Shown here: positions 15,682 through 24,432 of the stretch, piece after piece
Numbering within the stretch: the first letter of the stretch is position 1
Layout of the letters: each line of letters opens with the position of its first letter
Assembly: GCF_011762095.1 (NCBI RefSeq)
Contig: NZ_JAASQO010000015.1
Span: 1-64,000 of the forward strand
Length of the DNA: 64,000 bases
Origin: Parvibaculum indicum
GTDB taxonomy: Bacteria > Pseudomonadota > Alphaproteobacteria > Parvibaculales > Parvibaculaceae
Reading direction: 5' to 3'
Position numbers and translations under genes: made by a program
Notes under the pieces: model-generated
The model's input: the letters and a program-made list of their open reading frames with translations, nothing else
What the model was told of the DNA's origin: nothing
Databases searched by the model: none

Positions 15682-18066
15682 GTGACCCCAATGGAAGCCT
15701 GGCGCTTTTCCACAGAAGCCTATCCGAAACCCGACCGCTATGAGGCATGGCAGGATGCCATGCGCCGTCTGGCGCTGAAGCCGACCGGCCATGAAACGGA
15801 AGAAGGAGCCTATGGCCTTCTCTCCGTCGTGACCTCGCATTCCGGCATCAATTTCACGCGCCTCATCTCCACGCCGCAGGAAATCAGCGCGATCCAGGAG
15901 ATCAATCGCGAGATCGGCAAGGACGGCGTCTGGGTCGTCTCGGTGCTCGAAGGCCGCATGACGTTTCACGATGGCGGCAACGACCTGAAGGCCATGTCGG
16001 GCGACATCGTTTACGCGGCCGTCGGCTCTCACACCACGCTGACGCTCGACACGAATTGCCGCCTCATCATGATCCATATTCCAAGCTCGGCCTTCCGGCC
16101 GAAGCTGATGGCGCCCTTGCCGACCAAGGTCATCCATATGTCGGGCCGGGCGGGCGTGGGTCATGTGCTGGCGGGCTTCCTCGCCTCGGTGGGCGAGGCG
16201 CTGGAAGACCTCAGCGTCGACCAGCTCCGCCCCATCGAGATGGCGCTGCCGGAATTCCTGATGGCGGGAATTTTCCGCCAGGCGGATACACGCGCGCTTG
16301 GCGGCGCGGCGGGCGTGCGCGCGGCGCTCTTGCATCGCATCTGCCAGACCATCGAATCCCATCTCAGCGATCCCGACCTCTCGCTCACGCGGATCGCGGA
16401 GGAACACGGCATTTCGCCGCGCTATGTGCAGAAGCTCTTCGAATCCGTCGGGCAGAGCTTCGGGCGCTATGTGCGCTTCCGCCGGCTGGAGCGCTGCCGC
16501 TACGACCTCGAAAGCCCGGTTCATGCGCAGCTTTCGATCTCGGATATCTGCTTCCGCTGGGGCTTCAACGACGCGGCGCATTTCAGCCGCGCCTTTCGCG
16601 ACCACTACAAGGTGTCGCCGCGCGAGTTTCGCCGGTCGGGCCTTGCCGCCGTGCCGGATGAGGGGCCCTGGACGATCAATCGCGGACGGCCCGACGACAA
16701 GGAGAGCGGCTGGTCCGACCTGCAGGAGACAGCGGACGCCCCCTCCCCCGCCCCGGCGGAGGAGGATGGCGAGTTGCAGGTGCTCTCGCCGCCGGAGGCG
16801 ACGACCACCGAGCCCAGGGGCGGCGGACCTGCCCATCACTATCTGCCCGTGACGCGCAAGACCGTGCATTGGGGCTATTTCAGCCGCTTCCTGCCGCCGG
16901 TGGTGGAAATGAAATCGGGCGATTTCATCACCATCGAAACGCTGACGCATCACGCCAATGACGATCATGAGCGCATGGTCGAAGGCGATCCGGGTGCGGA
17001 GGATGTGTTCCACTGGACGAAGGACGGCAAGAATGTGGACCGGCGCGGCGCAGGCCCGCTCGACGCCTCCACCTATGGGCGCGGCGCAGGCGAAGGCTTC
17101 GGCGTTCACATCATGACCGGCCCCGTCGCCGTGGAAGACTCCAAACCCGGCGACATTATCGAACTCCGGATTCTCGACATCGCGCTGCGGCCCAGCGCGA
17201 GCCAGCGTTTTGCGGGACGCAGCTTCGGCAGCAACGCGGCGGCCTGGTGGGGCTTCCATTACAGCGACCTCATCACGCCGCCCGCGCCGCGCGAAGTGGT
17301 GACGATCTACGAAATCGACAAACGCCATGGCAAGGAATGCGCCCGCGCCGTCTATAATTATCGCTGGACGCCGCAGACCGACCCGTTTGGCGTGACGCAT
17401 GAGAAAATCGACTATCCCGGCGTGCAGGTGGACCCGACCACGGTGGAAAAGAATTTCGACGTGCTGAAGGATGTCGAAATTCCGCTGCGCCCGCATTTCG
17501 GCGTCATCGCACTGGCGCCGGACCATCGCGGGATCGTGGACAGTGTGCCGCCCGCGCATTTCGGCGGCAATCTCGACAATTGGCGGCTGGGGCCGGGCTC
17601 GCGCATCTTCCTGCCCGTCGCCGTGGCGGGCGGGCTTTTGTCCATCGGCGATCCGCATGCCTCGCAAGGCGATTCCGAACTTTGCGGTACCGCCATCGAA
17701 TGTTCGCTGACCGGCGTCTTCCAGGTCGTGCTGCACCGGAAGAGCGATCTGACCGGCAAGCTTTTCGATCTCGACTATCCGCTGATCGAAACGGAAGACG
17801 AATGGGTGATCCTCGGTTTCAGCCATCCGAACTATCTGAAGGAACTGGGCAAGAACGCGCAGGCGGAAGTCTATAAGCAGTCTTCCATCGACATGGCGAT
17901 GCGGGACGCCTTCCGGAAGACGCGACGCTTCCTCATGACCTCGAAGGGATTGAGCGAAGACGAAGCGATTTCGCTTATCTCGGTCGCAGTCGACTTCAGC
18001 GTGACGCAGGTGGTGGACGGCAATTGGGGCGTCCATGCCTGTATCCGGAAGAAGCTCTTCACCTGA
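15682..18066 (+). CDS. AraC-family regulator fused to an acetamidase/formamidase domain, 794 aa
   Basis: A single open frame joins two proteins. Residues about 1-210 are an AraC_binding-type sensor (MTFHDGGNDLKAMSGDIVY). Residues about 215-325 are a full AraC DNA-binding domain with both helix-turn-helix units (LTRIAEEHGISPRYVQKLF, ISDICFRWGFNDAAHFSRAF). A Pro/Ala/Glu-rich linker of about 55 residues follows. From about 384 to the end is a complete FmdA/AmdA domain paralogous to the upstream gene: KTVHWGYF, TGPVAVEDSKPGD, FGGNLDNWRLGPG, IGDPHASQGDSELCGTAIE, TQVVDGNWGVH. Its active-site block differs from the stand-alone enzyme (DSE for DGE). There is no stop or frameshift at the junction. Start is GTG 15682 or ATG 15691. 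It may act as an amide-sensing activator, a self-regulating enzyme, or both. Confidence 0.93.
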   Translation: MTPMEAWRFSTEAYPKPDRYEAWQDAMRRLALKPTGHETEEGAYGLLSVVTSHSGINFTRLISTPQEISAIQEINREIGKDGVWVVSVLEGRMTFHDGGNDLKAMSGDIVYAAVGSHTTLTLDTNCRLIMIHIPSSAFRPKLMAPLPTKVIHMSGRAGVGHVLAGFLASVGEALEDLSVDQLRPIEMALPEFLMAGIFRQADTRALGGAAGVRAALLHRICQTIESHLSDPDLSLTRIAEEHGISPRYVQKLFESVGQSFGRYVRFRRLERCRYDLESPVHAQLSISDICFRWGFNDAAHFSRAFRDHYKVSPREFRRSGLAAVPDEGPWTINRGRPDDKESGWSDLQETADAPSPAPAEEDGELQVLSPPEATTTEPRGGGPAHHYLPVTRKTVHWGYFSRFLPPVVEMKSGDFITIETLTHHANDDHERMVEGDPGAEDVFHWTKDGKNVDRRGAGPLDASTYGRGAGEGFGVHIMTGPVAVEDSKPGDIIELRILDIALRPSASQRFAGRSFGSNAAAWWGFHYSDLITPPAPREVVTIYEIDKRHGKECARAVYNYRWTPQTDPFGVTHEKIDYPGVQVDPTTVEKNFDVLKDVEIPLRPHFGVIALAPDHRGIVDSVPPAHFGGNLDNWRLGPGSRIFLPVAVAGGLLSIGDPHASQGDSELCGTAIECSLTGVFQVVLHRKSDLTGKLFDLDYPLIETEDEWVILGFSHPNYLKELGKNAQAEVYKQSSIDMAMRDAFRKTRRFLMTSKGLSEDEAISLISVAVDFSVTQVVDGNWGVHACIRKKLFT

Positions 18067-18991
18067 CCTTTTGCCCCAGGCCCGCGCCCAGCGCGTGAAG
18101 CGCATCGGGCGGGCTCGACGGTCCGGCATGGGCGCATTTCACGCTCGCAACCTCGGCGCCGAAGCGCAGCGCCGCCTCGAAACCGGCGCCGGACATATCG
18201 GCGAACAGAAACCCGGCATGGAAGGCATCGCCCGCGCCCGTCGTATCCACGATCCTTTCCGGCGGCAGGGCGGCCACGCGGCATAGCTCTCCCGCTTCGT
18301 TCAAGCCGGCGGTTCCTTCCGCGCCCATGGTGACGGCTGCGCGGCGCGCGCCCAGCGCGACGAGCTTTTCGAGCATGGGCTTCAGCTCATCCGTGCCCGC
18401 AATTTCCCCGGCGACGGGGCGTGGCAGGATGGCCGTGTCGCACGCGGCGATGAGGGCCAGCGTGTCTTCGGAGACCATCTCCACATCGCAGAGCGTCGGC
18501 ACGCCGCGCTCACGCGCCTCCTGCGCGATCGCCACGGATCCGGGCATATCCATGCCGTCGAAATAGGCATAGCTCGCCCCTTTCCAGATGCTTTCGGGCA
18601 GTGTGGAAGGATATGGCGGGTAGCCTTCGGGCACGGTTTCGACGATACCGCGCTCGCCCGTTTCCCGGTCGAGCAGGATATAGGCCGCGGTGTTGGGCAG
18701 GCCGACCGCGGTGATGCAGCCTGCGCCGTCGATGCCGCGCGCCGTCAGGAATTCGCGCACACGCACACCGTTCTCGTCATCGCCGGTTACGCCTGCATAG
18801 ACGACGCTGAAGGCCTCTCCCCGGCTCTGCCCGAGCGCGGCAAGCGTCGCCGCCGCATTCATGCATTGGCCGCCCATGACGATACGGGCCGGGCCGGAGG
18901 GCTGCTTGGTATCGGGCCGCAGCCGCGCGAAGTCGACATCGAGAATAATGTCGACATTGTTTCGGCCAACGCAAATGACCTTGTCCCTCAC
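18059..18991 (-). CDS. PfkB/ribokinase-family sugar or nucleoside kinase, 310 aa
   Basis: PfkB-family ATP-dependent kinase. The N-terminal glycine-rich strand carries GGQCMNAAATLAALG and the C-terminal signature DTTGAGDAFHAGFLF holds the catalytic Asp and anion hole. The enzyme would phosphorylate a sugar, nucleoside or related alcohol in the cytoplasm; the substrate is not evident. The GTG start at 18991 has GGAGG 8 nt upstream, which settles the start. Its 3' end overlaps the fusion gene's tail by 8 bp in a convergent arrangement. A divergent AraC gene lies 156 bp upstream. Confidence 0.92.
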   Translation of the reverse strand: MRDKVICVGRNNVDIILDVDFARLRPDTKQPSGPARIVMGGQCMNAAATLAALGQSRGEAFSVVYAGVTGDDENGVRVREFLTARGIDGAGCITAVGLPNTAAYILLDRETGERGIVETVPEGYPPYPSTLPESIWKGASYAYFDGMDMPGSVAIAQEARERGVPTLCDVEMVSEDTLALIAACDTAILPRPVAGEIAGTDELKPMLEKLVALGARRAAVTMGAEGTAGLNEAGELCRVAALPPERIVDTTGAGDAFHAGFLFADMSGAGFEAALRFGAEVASVKCAHAGPSSPPDALHALGAGLGQKVR

Positions 18992-19081
18992 CCTTTAATC
19001 CTCCGGTTCCGGTTTTCCAGCGGGTTTTCTGCAAGTTTGACGCCGGTTGCCCGTTCGTGCCGGACGGCTCTTGTTGCTTTT

Positions 19082-19100
19082 AATAATCACTTGCAATATT
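19082..19100. promoter_or_regulatory. Weak Fur-like site
   Basis: AATAATCACTTGCAATATT matches the classical 19-bp Fur consensus at about 12 of 19 positions on the complementary strand. It lies 47 bp before an AraC gene that opens the siderophore region. It is weaker than the sites at 24701, 31467 and 62123. Confidence 0.3.
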
Positions 19101-19147
19101 GATAGGGTGAGACCGAAAAGCCGCCTTCGAACTCGAGTGAGCTGATC

Positions 19148-20140
19148 ATGAACATGCAGCCAGCTTCCGCCCGCGACGAGTTTTCACGCACCGACCTGAT
19201 GCGCGAGGCGGTCGAACGGTGCCTGCGCATGGAAATCGCGCTCGACCCGGCCCAAGTGTCGGATGCGCCGCTGTTTGCGGGCACCCTCATGGCCGAAGAG
19301 GTGCAGCCCGGCCTGCTGGCGACCGGCCATGACATCACCTATTCGCAGGATGAAAGCATCGACGTGCATGTCGGTCCCTCGATCACGTTCGGGGTGCTGC
19401 TCAGCGGCGGGGAAGGCCCTCTCGAAATCGCAGGCCATGGGCCCGTGACGCAGGAGCAGGGACGGCCCTCGCTCATCGCGTTCGGCGCGCCGGCCATCTG
19501 CCGCCGCAGCTGGCGCAAGGGACAGCGCAGCCAGGCCATCGGCTTCACGCTTCAGCCCGAATTCTTCAGCCGCTTCGGCGAGACGGTAAACGAGGACGGG
19601 CTCGCCACACTGAGCCGTCTGCTGGAAGGCGATTTCCAGAGCGTGTCGCTTCCGAAGTCCGAGAGGCTGCTGAGCGCCGCGCGCAAGAATCTCGAAAATC
19701 CCTATACCGGCCCCCTGCGGCACATCTTCCTGGAGAGCAATACGCTCTCGCTCATCGTCGAGACCGCTCAATTGCTCGAGAAAGAACACCTGCTGGTCGA
19801 CAAGCTCGGCCGCCGCCACTACGAACAGGTCATGCATGCGCGCGAGATTCTGGACGCCTCGCTTGCCGATCCGCCCAAGACGCTGGATCTGGCCGCGCAA
19901 GTCGGGGTCAACGTCACCACGCTGCGCATCAATTTCCGGGCGGCCTTCGGCACGACCATTTTCGGCTATGTCCGCGACCGCCGGCTCCAGATGGCCCGGC
20001 TTCTGATCCTGGAACACGGGCTCAAGGTTTCCGAAGCCGGATATCGCGTCGGCTTTTCCAATGCGGCCGCCTTCACGGCGGCCTATCGGCGTCATTTCGG
20101 CCACCCTCCCACGAGGGAACCGGAGATGCCCTCCCACTAA
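19148..20140 (+). CDS. AraC-family transcriptional regulator (PchR-like), 330 aa
   Basis: AraC-type activator. The C-terminal DNA-binding domain has two helix-turn-helix motifs (LDLAAQVGVNVTTLRINFRA and VSEAGYRVGFSNAAAFTAAY), ending FGHPPTREPEM. The N-terminal part resembles PchR-type regulators that bind a ferric siderophore and switch on its receptor, although that domain is poorly conserved. It is followed on the same strand by a TonB-dependent receptor, with a strong terminator between them. It is the likely regulator of that receptor. ATG 19148 is used; ATG 19154 is possible. Confidence 0.9.
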   Translation: MNMQPASARDEFSRTDLMREAVERCLRMEIALDPAQVSDAPLFAGTLMAEEVQPGLLATGHDITYSQDESIDVHVGPSITFGVLLSGGEGPLEIAGHGPVTQEQGRPSLIAFGAPAICRRSWRKGQRSQAIGFTLQPEFFSRFGETVNEDGLATLSRLLEGDFQSVSLPKSERLLSAARKNLENPYTGPLRHIFLESNTLSLIVETAQLLEKEHLLVDKLGRRHYEQVMHAREILDASLADPPKTLDLAAQVGVNVTTLRINFRAAFGTTIFGYVRDRRLQMARLLILEHGLKVSEAGYRVGFSNAAAFTAAYRRHFGHPPTREPEMPSH

Positions 20141-20153
20141 TTGCGAGTCGCAA
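20141..20153. repeat. 13-bp palindrome TTGCGA-G-TCGCAA
   Basis: Perfect 6-1-6 palindrome directly after the AraC stop codon and 160 bp before the receptor start. Its TTGCGA half is shared with the Fur-like motif seen at 24699, 31338 and 62121. It could be an operator for the receptor gene. Confidence 0.35.
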
Positions 20154-20240
20154 CAGTGTTCCTTCGCCCCGCAATAGCGCGACGGATCGTAAACGCCTCC
20201 GGCGGCTAATAAAATCCTTCTACAGACGAATTGGTCGGGA

Positions 20241-20273
20241 GATGCGGACCGGACGGGTCCGCATCTTCTTTTT
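20241..20273 (+). terminator. Strong rho-independent terminator 27 bp before the receptor ATG
   Basis: GATGCGGACC (20241-20250) and GGTCCGCATC (20256-20265) form a perfect 10-bp stem with a 5-nt loop, followed by TTCTTTTT. It can end the AraC transcript. However, only 27 bp remain before the receptor start at 20301, too little for a normal promoter and leader, so receptor mRNA must either read through it or start within or near it. A TAATAAAAT at 20207-20215 could be a -10 region placing the hairpin in the leader. Confidence 0.8.
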
Positions 20274-20300
20274 GCCAGTACTTGTTTTCAGGATTTGCCC

Positions 20301-22472
20301 ATGACCTTCCGATATGTTCGCTCCGCCTGCCTGCTGGGTGTCGCCGCCTCCCTGCTTCTTTCAACCGCCGGCCGCTCCCAGACAGCCGTCGATGAAAAGA
20401 GCGACACAAAGGATGACGCCGCCGTCGAGGACACCATCACGATCACCGCGCGCAAACATCTCGAAAAGGTCTCCGACGCACCGGTGAGCACGACCATTCT
20501 GAACGAGGACGACATACGCCCTTCCGCGCTCGATCCCGGCGCCGAAATAGCGGGGCGGTCGCCGACCACGAATTTCGTCGACTATTCGCGTTTCGGCGAA
20601 ACCTTCATGAACATGCGCGGCGTGGCCACGCTCGGTACGCCGCTGAACTCGCTCGACAGCACCATCGGCTTCGCCGCCGACGGCGTGCCCACCAGCATTT
20701 CCGGCTTCGCCCCGATCCTGCTGGATGTGGAGCGGGTGGAGGTGCTGCGCGGACCGCAGGGCACGACATTCGGGCGCAACGCGCTTGGCGGTATCGTGAA
20801 TGTGGTTCACCGGAAGGCGGATGGAACGAACGAAGCGCGTTTGACCGCCGAAACCGGGTCGGACGGCCACACCTTCGTCGAGGCGGCGGGCGGCGCCTCG
20901 CTCGTGCCGGACACGCTCGCCCTGCGCGGCGCCGTACGATACCAAAAATACGACGGCGACATCTATAACAGCATACTCGACCGGAAGGTGGGCGGCGCGC
21001 ATATCGGCGCGGGCCGCGCCTCGCTGCGCTATACGCCGGACCATTCGCTGACCATCGACCTCACCGGCTCCTATAGCCGGGACGAGAGATCGAACCCGGC
21101 CTATCTCCTGCTCGAGACGCCCGACTTCCCGACAAGCGGCGAGGACGTCGTGCCGAAGAACCGGCGCATCCTGGCCCAGGGCACGCTCGACATCCAGAAG
21201 GACTGGGAGGACTTCACCTTCACCTCGGTTACCAGCTATCAGCAGATCGACATCTGGAACTATGGCGACTTCACGGACACGCTGATCCTCAGCGAAATCT
21301 TCCCCCTCCCCTCGCTCTGGACCAATCCGGCCATCGACAAGGTGGGCACCGCCGAAGAGGAAGGGCTGTTCACGCAGGAATTCCGGCTGAACTCGCCGCA
21401 GAAGCAGCTGCTGCAATGGGTAGTCGGCGCCAATTATTTCCGATCCGATTACACGCTCGACCGAACGGCCAACAACAATCCGCTTGTGGGCGCCACCTTC
21501 AACGGAACCTGGGACAACCGGATCACGAGCCAGACCATTGCGCTTTTCGGCGACGTTTCCGTCCCGCTCGGGCTCGACTGGGAGGTGACGGGCGGATTGA
21601 GGCTCGCGCGGGATACGCAGACGCTGGAATCCCACTACAAGGGCGCTCCCCCGCTGACCGTCGCGTCGCTCGACCAGAAGAGCAGCTTTGCCGACAATTA
21701 TGCGAGCGGCCATGCCGGGCTGACCTATCATTGGGGCGAGGGCCTCATGAGCTATGCCTCCGTTGCCCGGGGATACGCCTCGGGCGGCTTCGAGAAGGCA
21801 ACGCCCTTTGCCTCGCAGGGCGCGACCTCGCCTCCCTTTCACCCGGCAAAGAGCTGGACCTATGAATTCGGCACGAAGTCCGTTTTCGGCACGACCGCGC
21901 AACTGGATGTCGCCGCGTTCTACAACGAGGTGAAGGACGGCCAGCTGACGGGTTTCGACAACACGACATTTCAGGTCTACACGACCAATCAGGACTATGA
22001 GAGCTATGGCGTGGAAGCATCGGGCCAGCTGAGACTGACCGACTGGATGGCGCTTTTCGGCGGTGTGGGATACACCGAATCCGAGATGGTCAATGTCGGC
22101 GGGGCGTCCGGCGCCGCCGGGGCGCGGAACGGCAACCGCGTTCCGCAAGTGCCGAAATGGACGGCCAATCTGGGGATCAGCCTGACCCTGCCGGGGGAGT
22201 ATGTGGCTCTTCCGGGTACGTTCTATCTGCGCGCGCAGGAGCAATATATGGGCGCGCGCTATGCCGACCTCGCCAATGCGCAGAAGATGGAAGACTACAA
22301 TATCGTCGACACCCGCATCGGATGGCGTAACGAGAACCTCGACTTCTATGCATTCGGCGACAATCTGCTGGACGAGCGGCCGATCTCCTTTTCCGTCGAC
22401 TATGCCGGTCCGACCGCGGTTTATGCCGGCCGGGGACGCCTGCTCGGCATCGGCACCAGCGTGAAATGGTAA
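20301..22472 (+). CDS. TonB-dependent receptor, probable siderophore receptor, 723 aa
   Basis: Outer-membrane receptor with a signal peptide (MTFRYVRSACLLGVAASLLLS, end about residue 26), a possible TonB-box segment (DTITITARK), a plug domain (DVERVEVLRGPQGTTFGRNALGGIVNVV) and a beta-barrel ending IGTSVKW. The plug wording is typical of the broad CirA/Fiu-like group used for siderophores and other ligands. The AraC gene upstream, and the esterase and siderophore-interacting genes downstream, point to iron uptake. ATG 20301 has AGGA 7 nt upstream. A terminator-like hairpin lies in its probable leader. Confidence 0.92.
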   Translation: MTFRYVRSACLLGVAASLLLSTAGRSQTAVDEKSDTKDDAAVEDTITITARKHLEKVSDAPVSTTILNEDDIRPSALDPGAEIAGRSPTTNFVDYSRFGETFMNMRGVATLGTPLNSLDSTIGFAADGVPTSISGFAPILLDVERVEVLRGPQGTTFGRNALGGIVNVVHRKADGTNEARLTAETGSDGHTFVEAAGGASLVPDTLALRGAVRYQKYDGDIYNSILDRKVGGAHIGAGRASLRYTPDHSLTIDLTGSYSRDERSNPAYLLLETPDFPTSGEDVVPKNRRILAQGTLDIQKDWEDFTFTSVTSYQQIDIWNYGDFTDTLILSEIFPLPSLWTNPAIDKVGTAEEEGLFTQEFRLNSPQKQLLQWVVGANYFRSDYTLDRTANNNPLVGATFNGTWDNRITSQTIALFGDVSVPLGLDWEVTGGLRLARDTQTLESHYKGAPPLTVASLDQKSSFADNYASGHAGLTYHWGEGLMSYASVARGYASGGFEKATPFASQGATSPPFHPAKSWTYEFGTKSVFGTTAQLDVAAFYNEVKDGQLTGFDNTTFQVYTTNQDYESYGVEASGQLRLTDWMALFGGVGYTESEMVNVGGASGAAGARNGNRVPQVPKWTANLGISLTLPGEYVALPGTFYLRAQEQYMGARYADLANAQKMEDYNIVDTRIGWRNENLDFYAFGDNLLDERPISFSVDYAGPTAVYAGRGRLLGIGTSVKW

Positions 22473-22522
22473 CGCGGGCCCCATGCGCGCGCCGCGCCGG
22501 AAAGCAGGATGAAAGGGACCGC

Positions 22523-23476
22523 ATGATCCTTCGCACTCTCCGCGAGACCGCCCGGAGCGTCTGCCTCAGGCGATATAGCCGCCAGGCAGCGGAAAAGGCG
22601 CAGCAATCGGCGGATGGGCTTCTGATGGATGACGGCAGCGGTTTCCGGCTGCCCTATATCCATCGCTACACGGCGGAAGGACCGCACGGGCCCCATGCGG
22701 TTTTCGTGGCGACGCCCGGCGTCCCGCCGCCGCCCGGTGGCTATCCGGTTCTCTACATGCTCGACGGGAACGCCTGGATTGCGAGCGCAGCGGAAGCGCT
22801 GCATTTCCAGGCGCGCTTTGCCCGCGAAAGCGCGATCGAGCCTTTCATCATCGTGGCGGTCGGCTATCCCGGAGACGACCCCATCAATATGGGGCGGCGT
22901 GCCTATGACCTGCTGCCGAAACACCGCTCGCCGAAACTCGGCGCGAAGTTCATGCAAGGCGCGCCCTGGCACCAGCCGGGCGGCGCGGATGCGTTTCTCG
23001 ACTTTCTGAGCGGTCCGCTCCGCCGGGCCGTCGCGGCGCGGTATCCCGTCAATCCCGGGCGCCGGATATTGTGGGGACATTCCTTCGGCGGCTTTTTCGC
23101 CCTTCATGCGCTGCTCACCGCGCCGCATGTCTTTGACGGTTATGCCGCCCTCAGCCCCTCGCTCTGGTGGGACGACGGACGGCTGACGAAGGAAGCGGAC
23201 GAGCTTATCGGGCGTTTGCCGGGCGATACCGACGCCTCCGTCCTGATCGCCGTCGGCGGGAACGAAACGCCGGACCGGCCCGCGATCAGCGAGCGCATGA
23301 TCGCAGATGCGGAAAGCCTGTCGAAGAACCTGTCGGCGAACGGGCCTCCGGGCCTTCATGTCGAATACCGGTTGCTCGACGGGGAGACGCATCAGTCCGT
23401 CCCGGTCGCCGCGCATTCCCGCGTCTTCAGATTCGCAAGCCGTGTGGCGGCGCGCCCGGAGACGACGCCCTCCTAG
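22523..23476 (+). CDS. Alpha/beta-hydrolase esterase (Fes/IroE-like), 317 aa
   Basis: Esterase of the Esterase_PHB/Fes group. The nucleophile elbow GHSFGG has Ser at about residue 187, and a late acid-His region reads GETHQSVP. The domain starts around PVLYMLDGNAW and includes ALSPSLWWDDG, both typical of enterobactin esterases and IroE. No signal peptide is visible, so a cytoplasmic enzyme that opens a tri- or di-ester siderophore to release iron is likely. It lies 50 bp after the receptor on the same strand, and its stop codon overlaps the convergent siderophore-interacting gene by 4 bp (CTAG). Confidence 0.88.
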   Translation: MILRTLRETARSVCLRRYSRQAAEKAQQSADGLLMDDGSGFRLPYIHRYTAEGPHGPHAVFVATPGVPPPPGGYPVLYMLDGNAWIASAAEALHFQARFARESAIEPFIIVAVGYPGDDPINMGRRAYDLLPKHRSPKLGAKFMQGAPWHQPGGADAFLDFLSGPLRRAVAARYPVNPGRRILWGHSFGGFFALHALLTAPHVFDGYAALSPSLWWDDGRLTKEADELIGRLPGDTDASVLIAVGGNETPDRPAISERMIADAESLSKNLSANGPPGLHVEYRLLDGETHQSVPVAAHSRVFRFASRVAARPETTPS

Positions 23477-24405
23477 TCCATCACGCGGCCAGCGCGCCAA
23501 TATCCCATGAGATTGGCCGATTTGCGGTCCACACCCCGCTCTTTCAGCAGGATGCGGCGTATTTCCTTCACCGCATGGGCCTCGCCCGCCACCCAGACAT
23601 AGAAATCCTTCCTGTCCGTGGTCGCACGATCCCAGAGGATGTCGGTATCGACATCGATGTCTGGCAGGGCGTCCGCCCGATCCGGCGCCGGATCGGACGG
23701 CACATGGGCGCGCGCGGCGGCGGAGAGCATCTGCGCGCCGTGGCGGTCGCCGGGCTTGCGCGGCAGCCATTCGAGGTTCAATTCCGGAAAATCCGGCAGG
23801 CCCACGCAATCGTCCGTGGACGGCATTTCAAGATAGACCTCCGCAAGGGGCCTGACGTCCAGCGCGGCGAGATCTTCCAGAATGCCGGTCACGGCGGGCA
23901 AGGCGGTTTCGTCGGCGATAATCAGAACTCTTTTCGCCCCGGTCGGCGGGCGCCATTCATACCCGCCCGTATCGCCGTCGTAAGCCCGGTTCGGCGCGGC
24001 AAGCTGTATGCGGGCACCGGGGTCCGCATGGAGCGCCCAGCGCGAGGCCGGGCCGGTTTCACCGTGAAGGACGAAATCGATGTCCATTTCGCCCGGCCGC
24101 AGGGCGCGAATGGTGTAGGTCCGGCGCGGCGGCCTCTCGCCCGTCGGCATGGCCTGATAGGCGCCCAGCCAACTGTCGTCCAGCGGCAGGCTCGGCGGCT
24201 TGCCGTCCGCTCCCGGGAAAAACACCTTGATGCGCTGATCCGGCGCACCGGTGCACATCATATCGATGTCGTCGCCCGTAAAGGTCAGGCGGCACAGATG
24301 GGGAGAGAGAACGGTCTTCCTCAGAAGACGCACTTCAAACAGGCGGTAAGGCAGTACCGACACGAAAGCCTCCGCGGCTTCGTTCTGTGTCCTGGGAGAT
24401 TTCAC
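23473..24405 (-). CDS. Siderophore-interacting FAD-binding reductase (ViuB-like), 310 aa
   Basis: SIP-family ferric-siderophore reductase. The FAD-binding region shows RRTYTIRAL and DFVLHGETGPASRWA. The NAD(P)H-binding C-terminal part shows VLIIADETALPAV, FYVWVAGEAHAVKEIRR and a final ANLMGYWRAGR, the family signature. It reduces iron in the imported complex in the cytoplasm. The GTG start at 24405 has GAGG 7 nt upstream. A small alpha-CTD-like gene lies 27 bp upstream on the same strand and probably heads the operon. Confidence 0.93.
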   Translation of the reverse strand: MKSPRTQNEAAEAFVSVLPYRLFEVRLLRKTVLSPHLCRLTFTGDDIDMMCTGAPDQRIKVFFPGADGKPPSLPLDDSWLGAYQAMPTGERPPRRTYTIRALRPGEMDIDFVLHGETGPASRWALHADPGARIQLAAPNRAYDGDTGGYEWRPPTGAKRVLIIADETALPAVTGILEDLAALDVRPLAEVYLEMPSTDDCVGLPDFPELNLEWLPRKPGDRHGAQMLSAAARAHVPSDPAPDRADALPDIDVDTDILWDRATTDRKDFYVWVAGEAHAVKEIRRILLKERGVDRKSANLMGYWRAGRVMD

Positions 24406-24432
24406 GAAACGACCTCGTTCGGCATCCGGCGT

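Noticed and set aside
15421-18129. 902-codon minus-strand open frame
   Set aside because: It lies fully across the AraC-amidase fusion gene and shows no recognisable protein motifs.
20154-20240. Cobalamin or other known riboswitch before the receptor
   Set aside because: No B12-box or other conserved riboswitch core could be recognised; only the terminator hairpin and a palindrome are visible.
20361-22484. 707-codon minus-strand open frame over the receptor
   Set aside because: Shadow of the TonB-dependent receptor gene; no start signal or motif.
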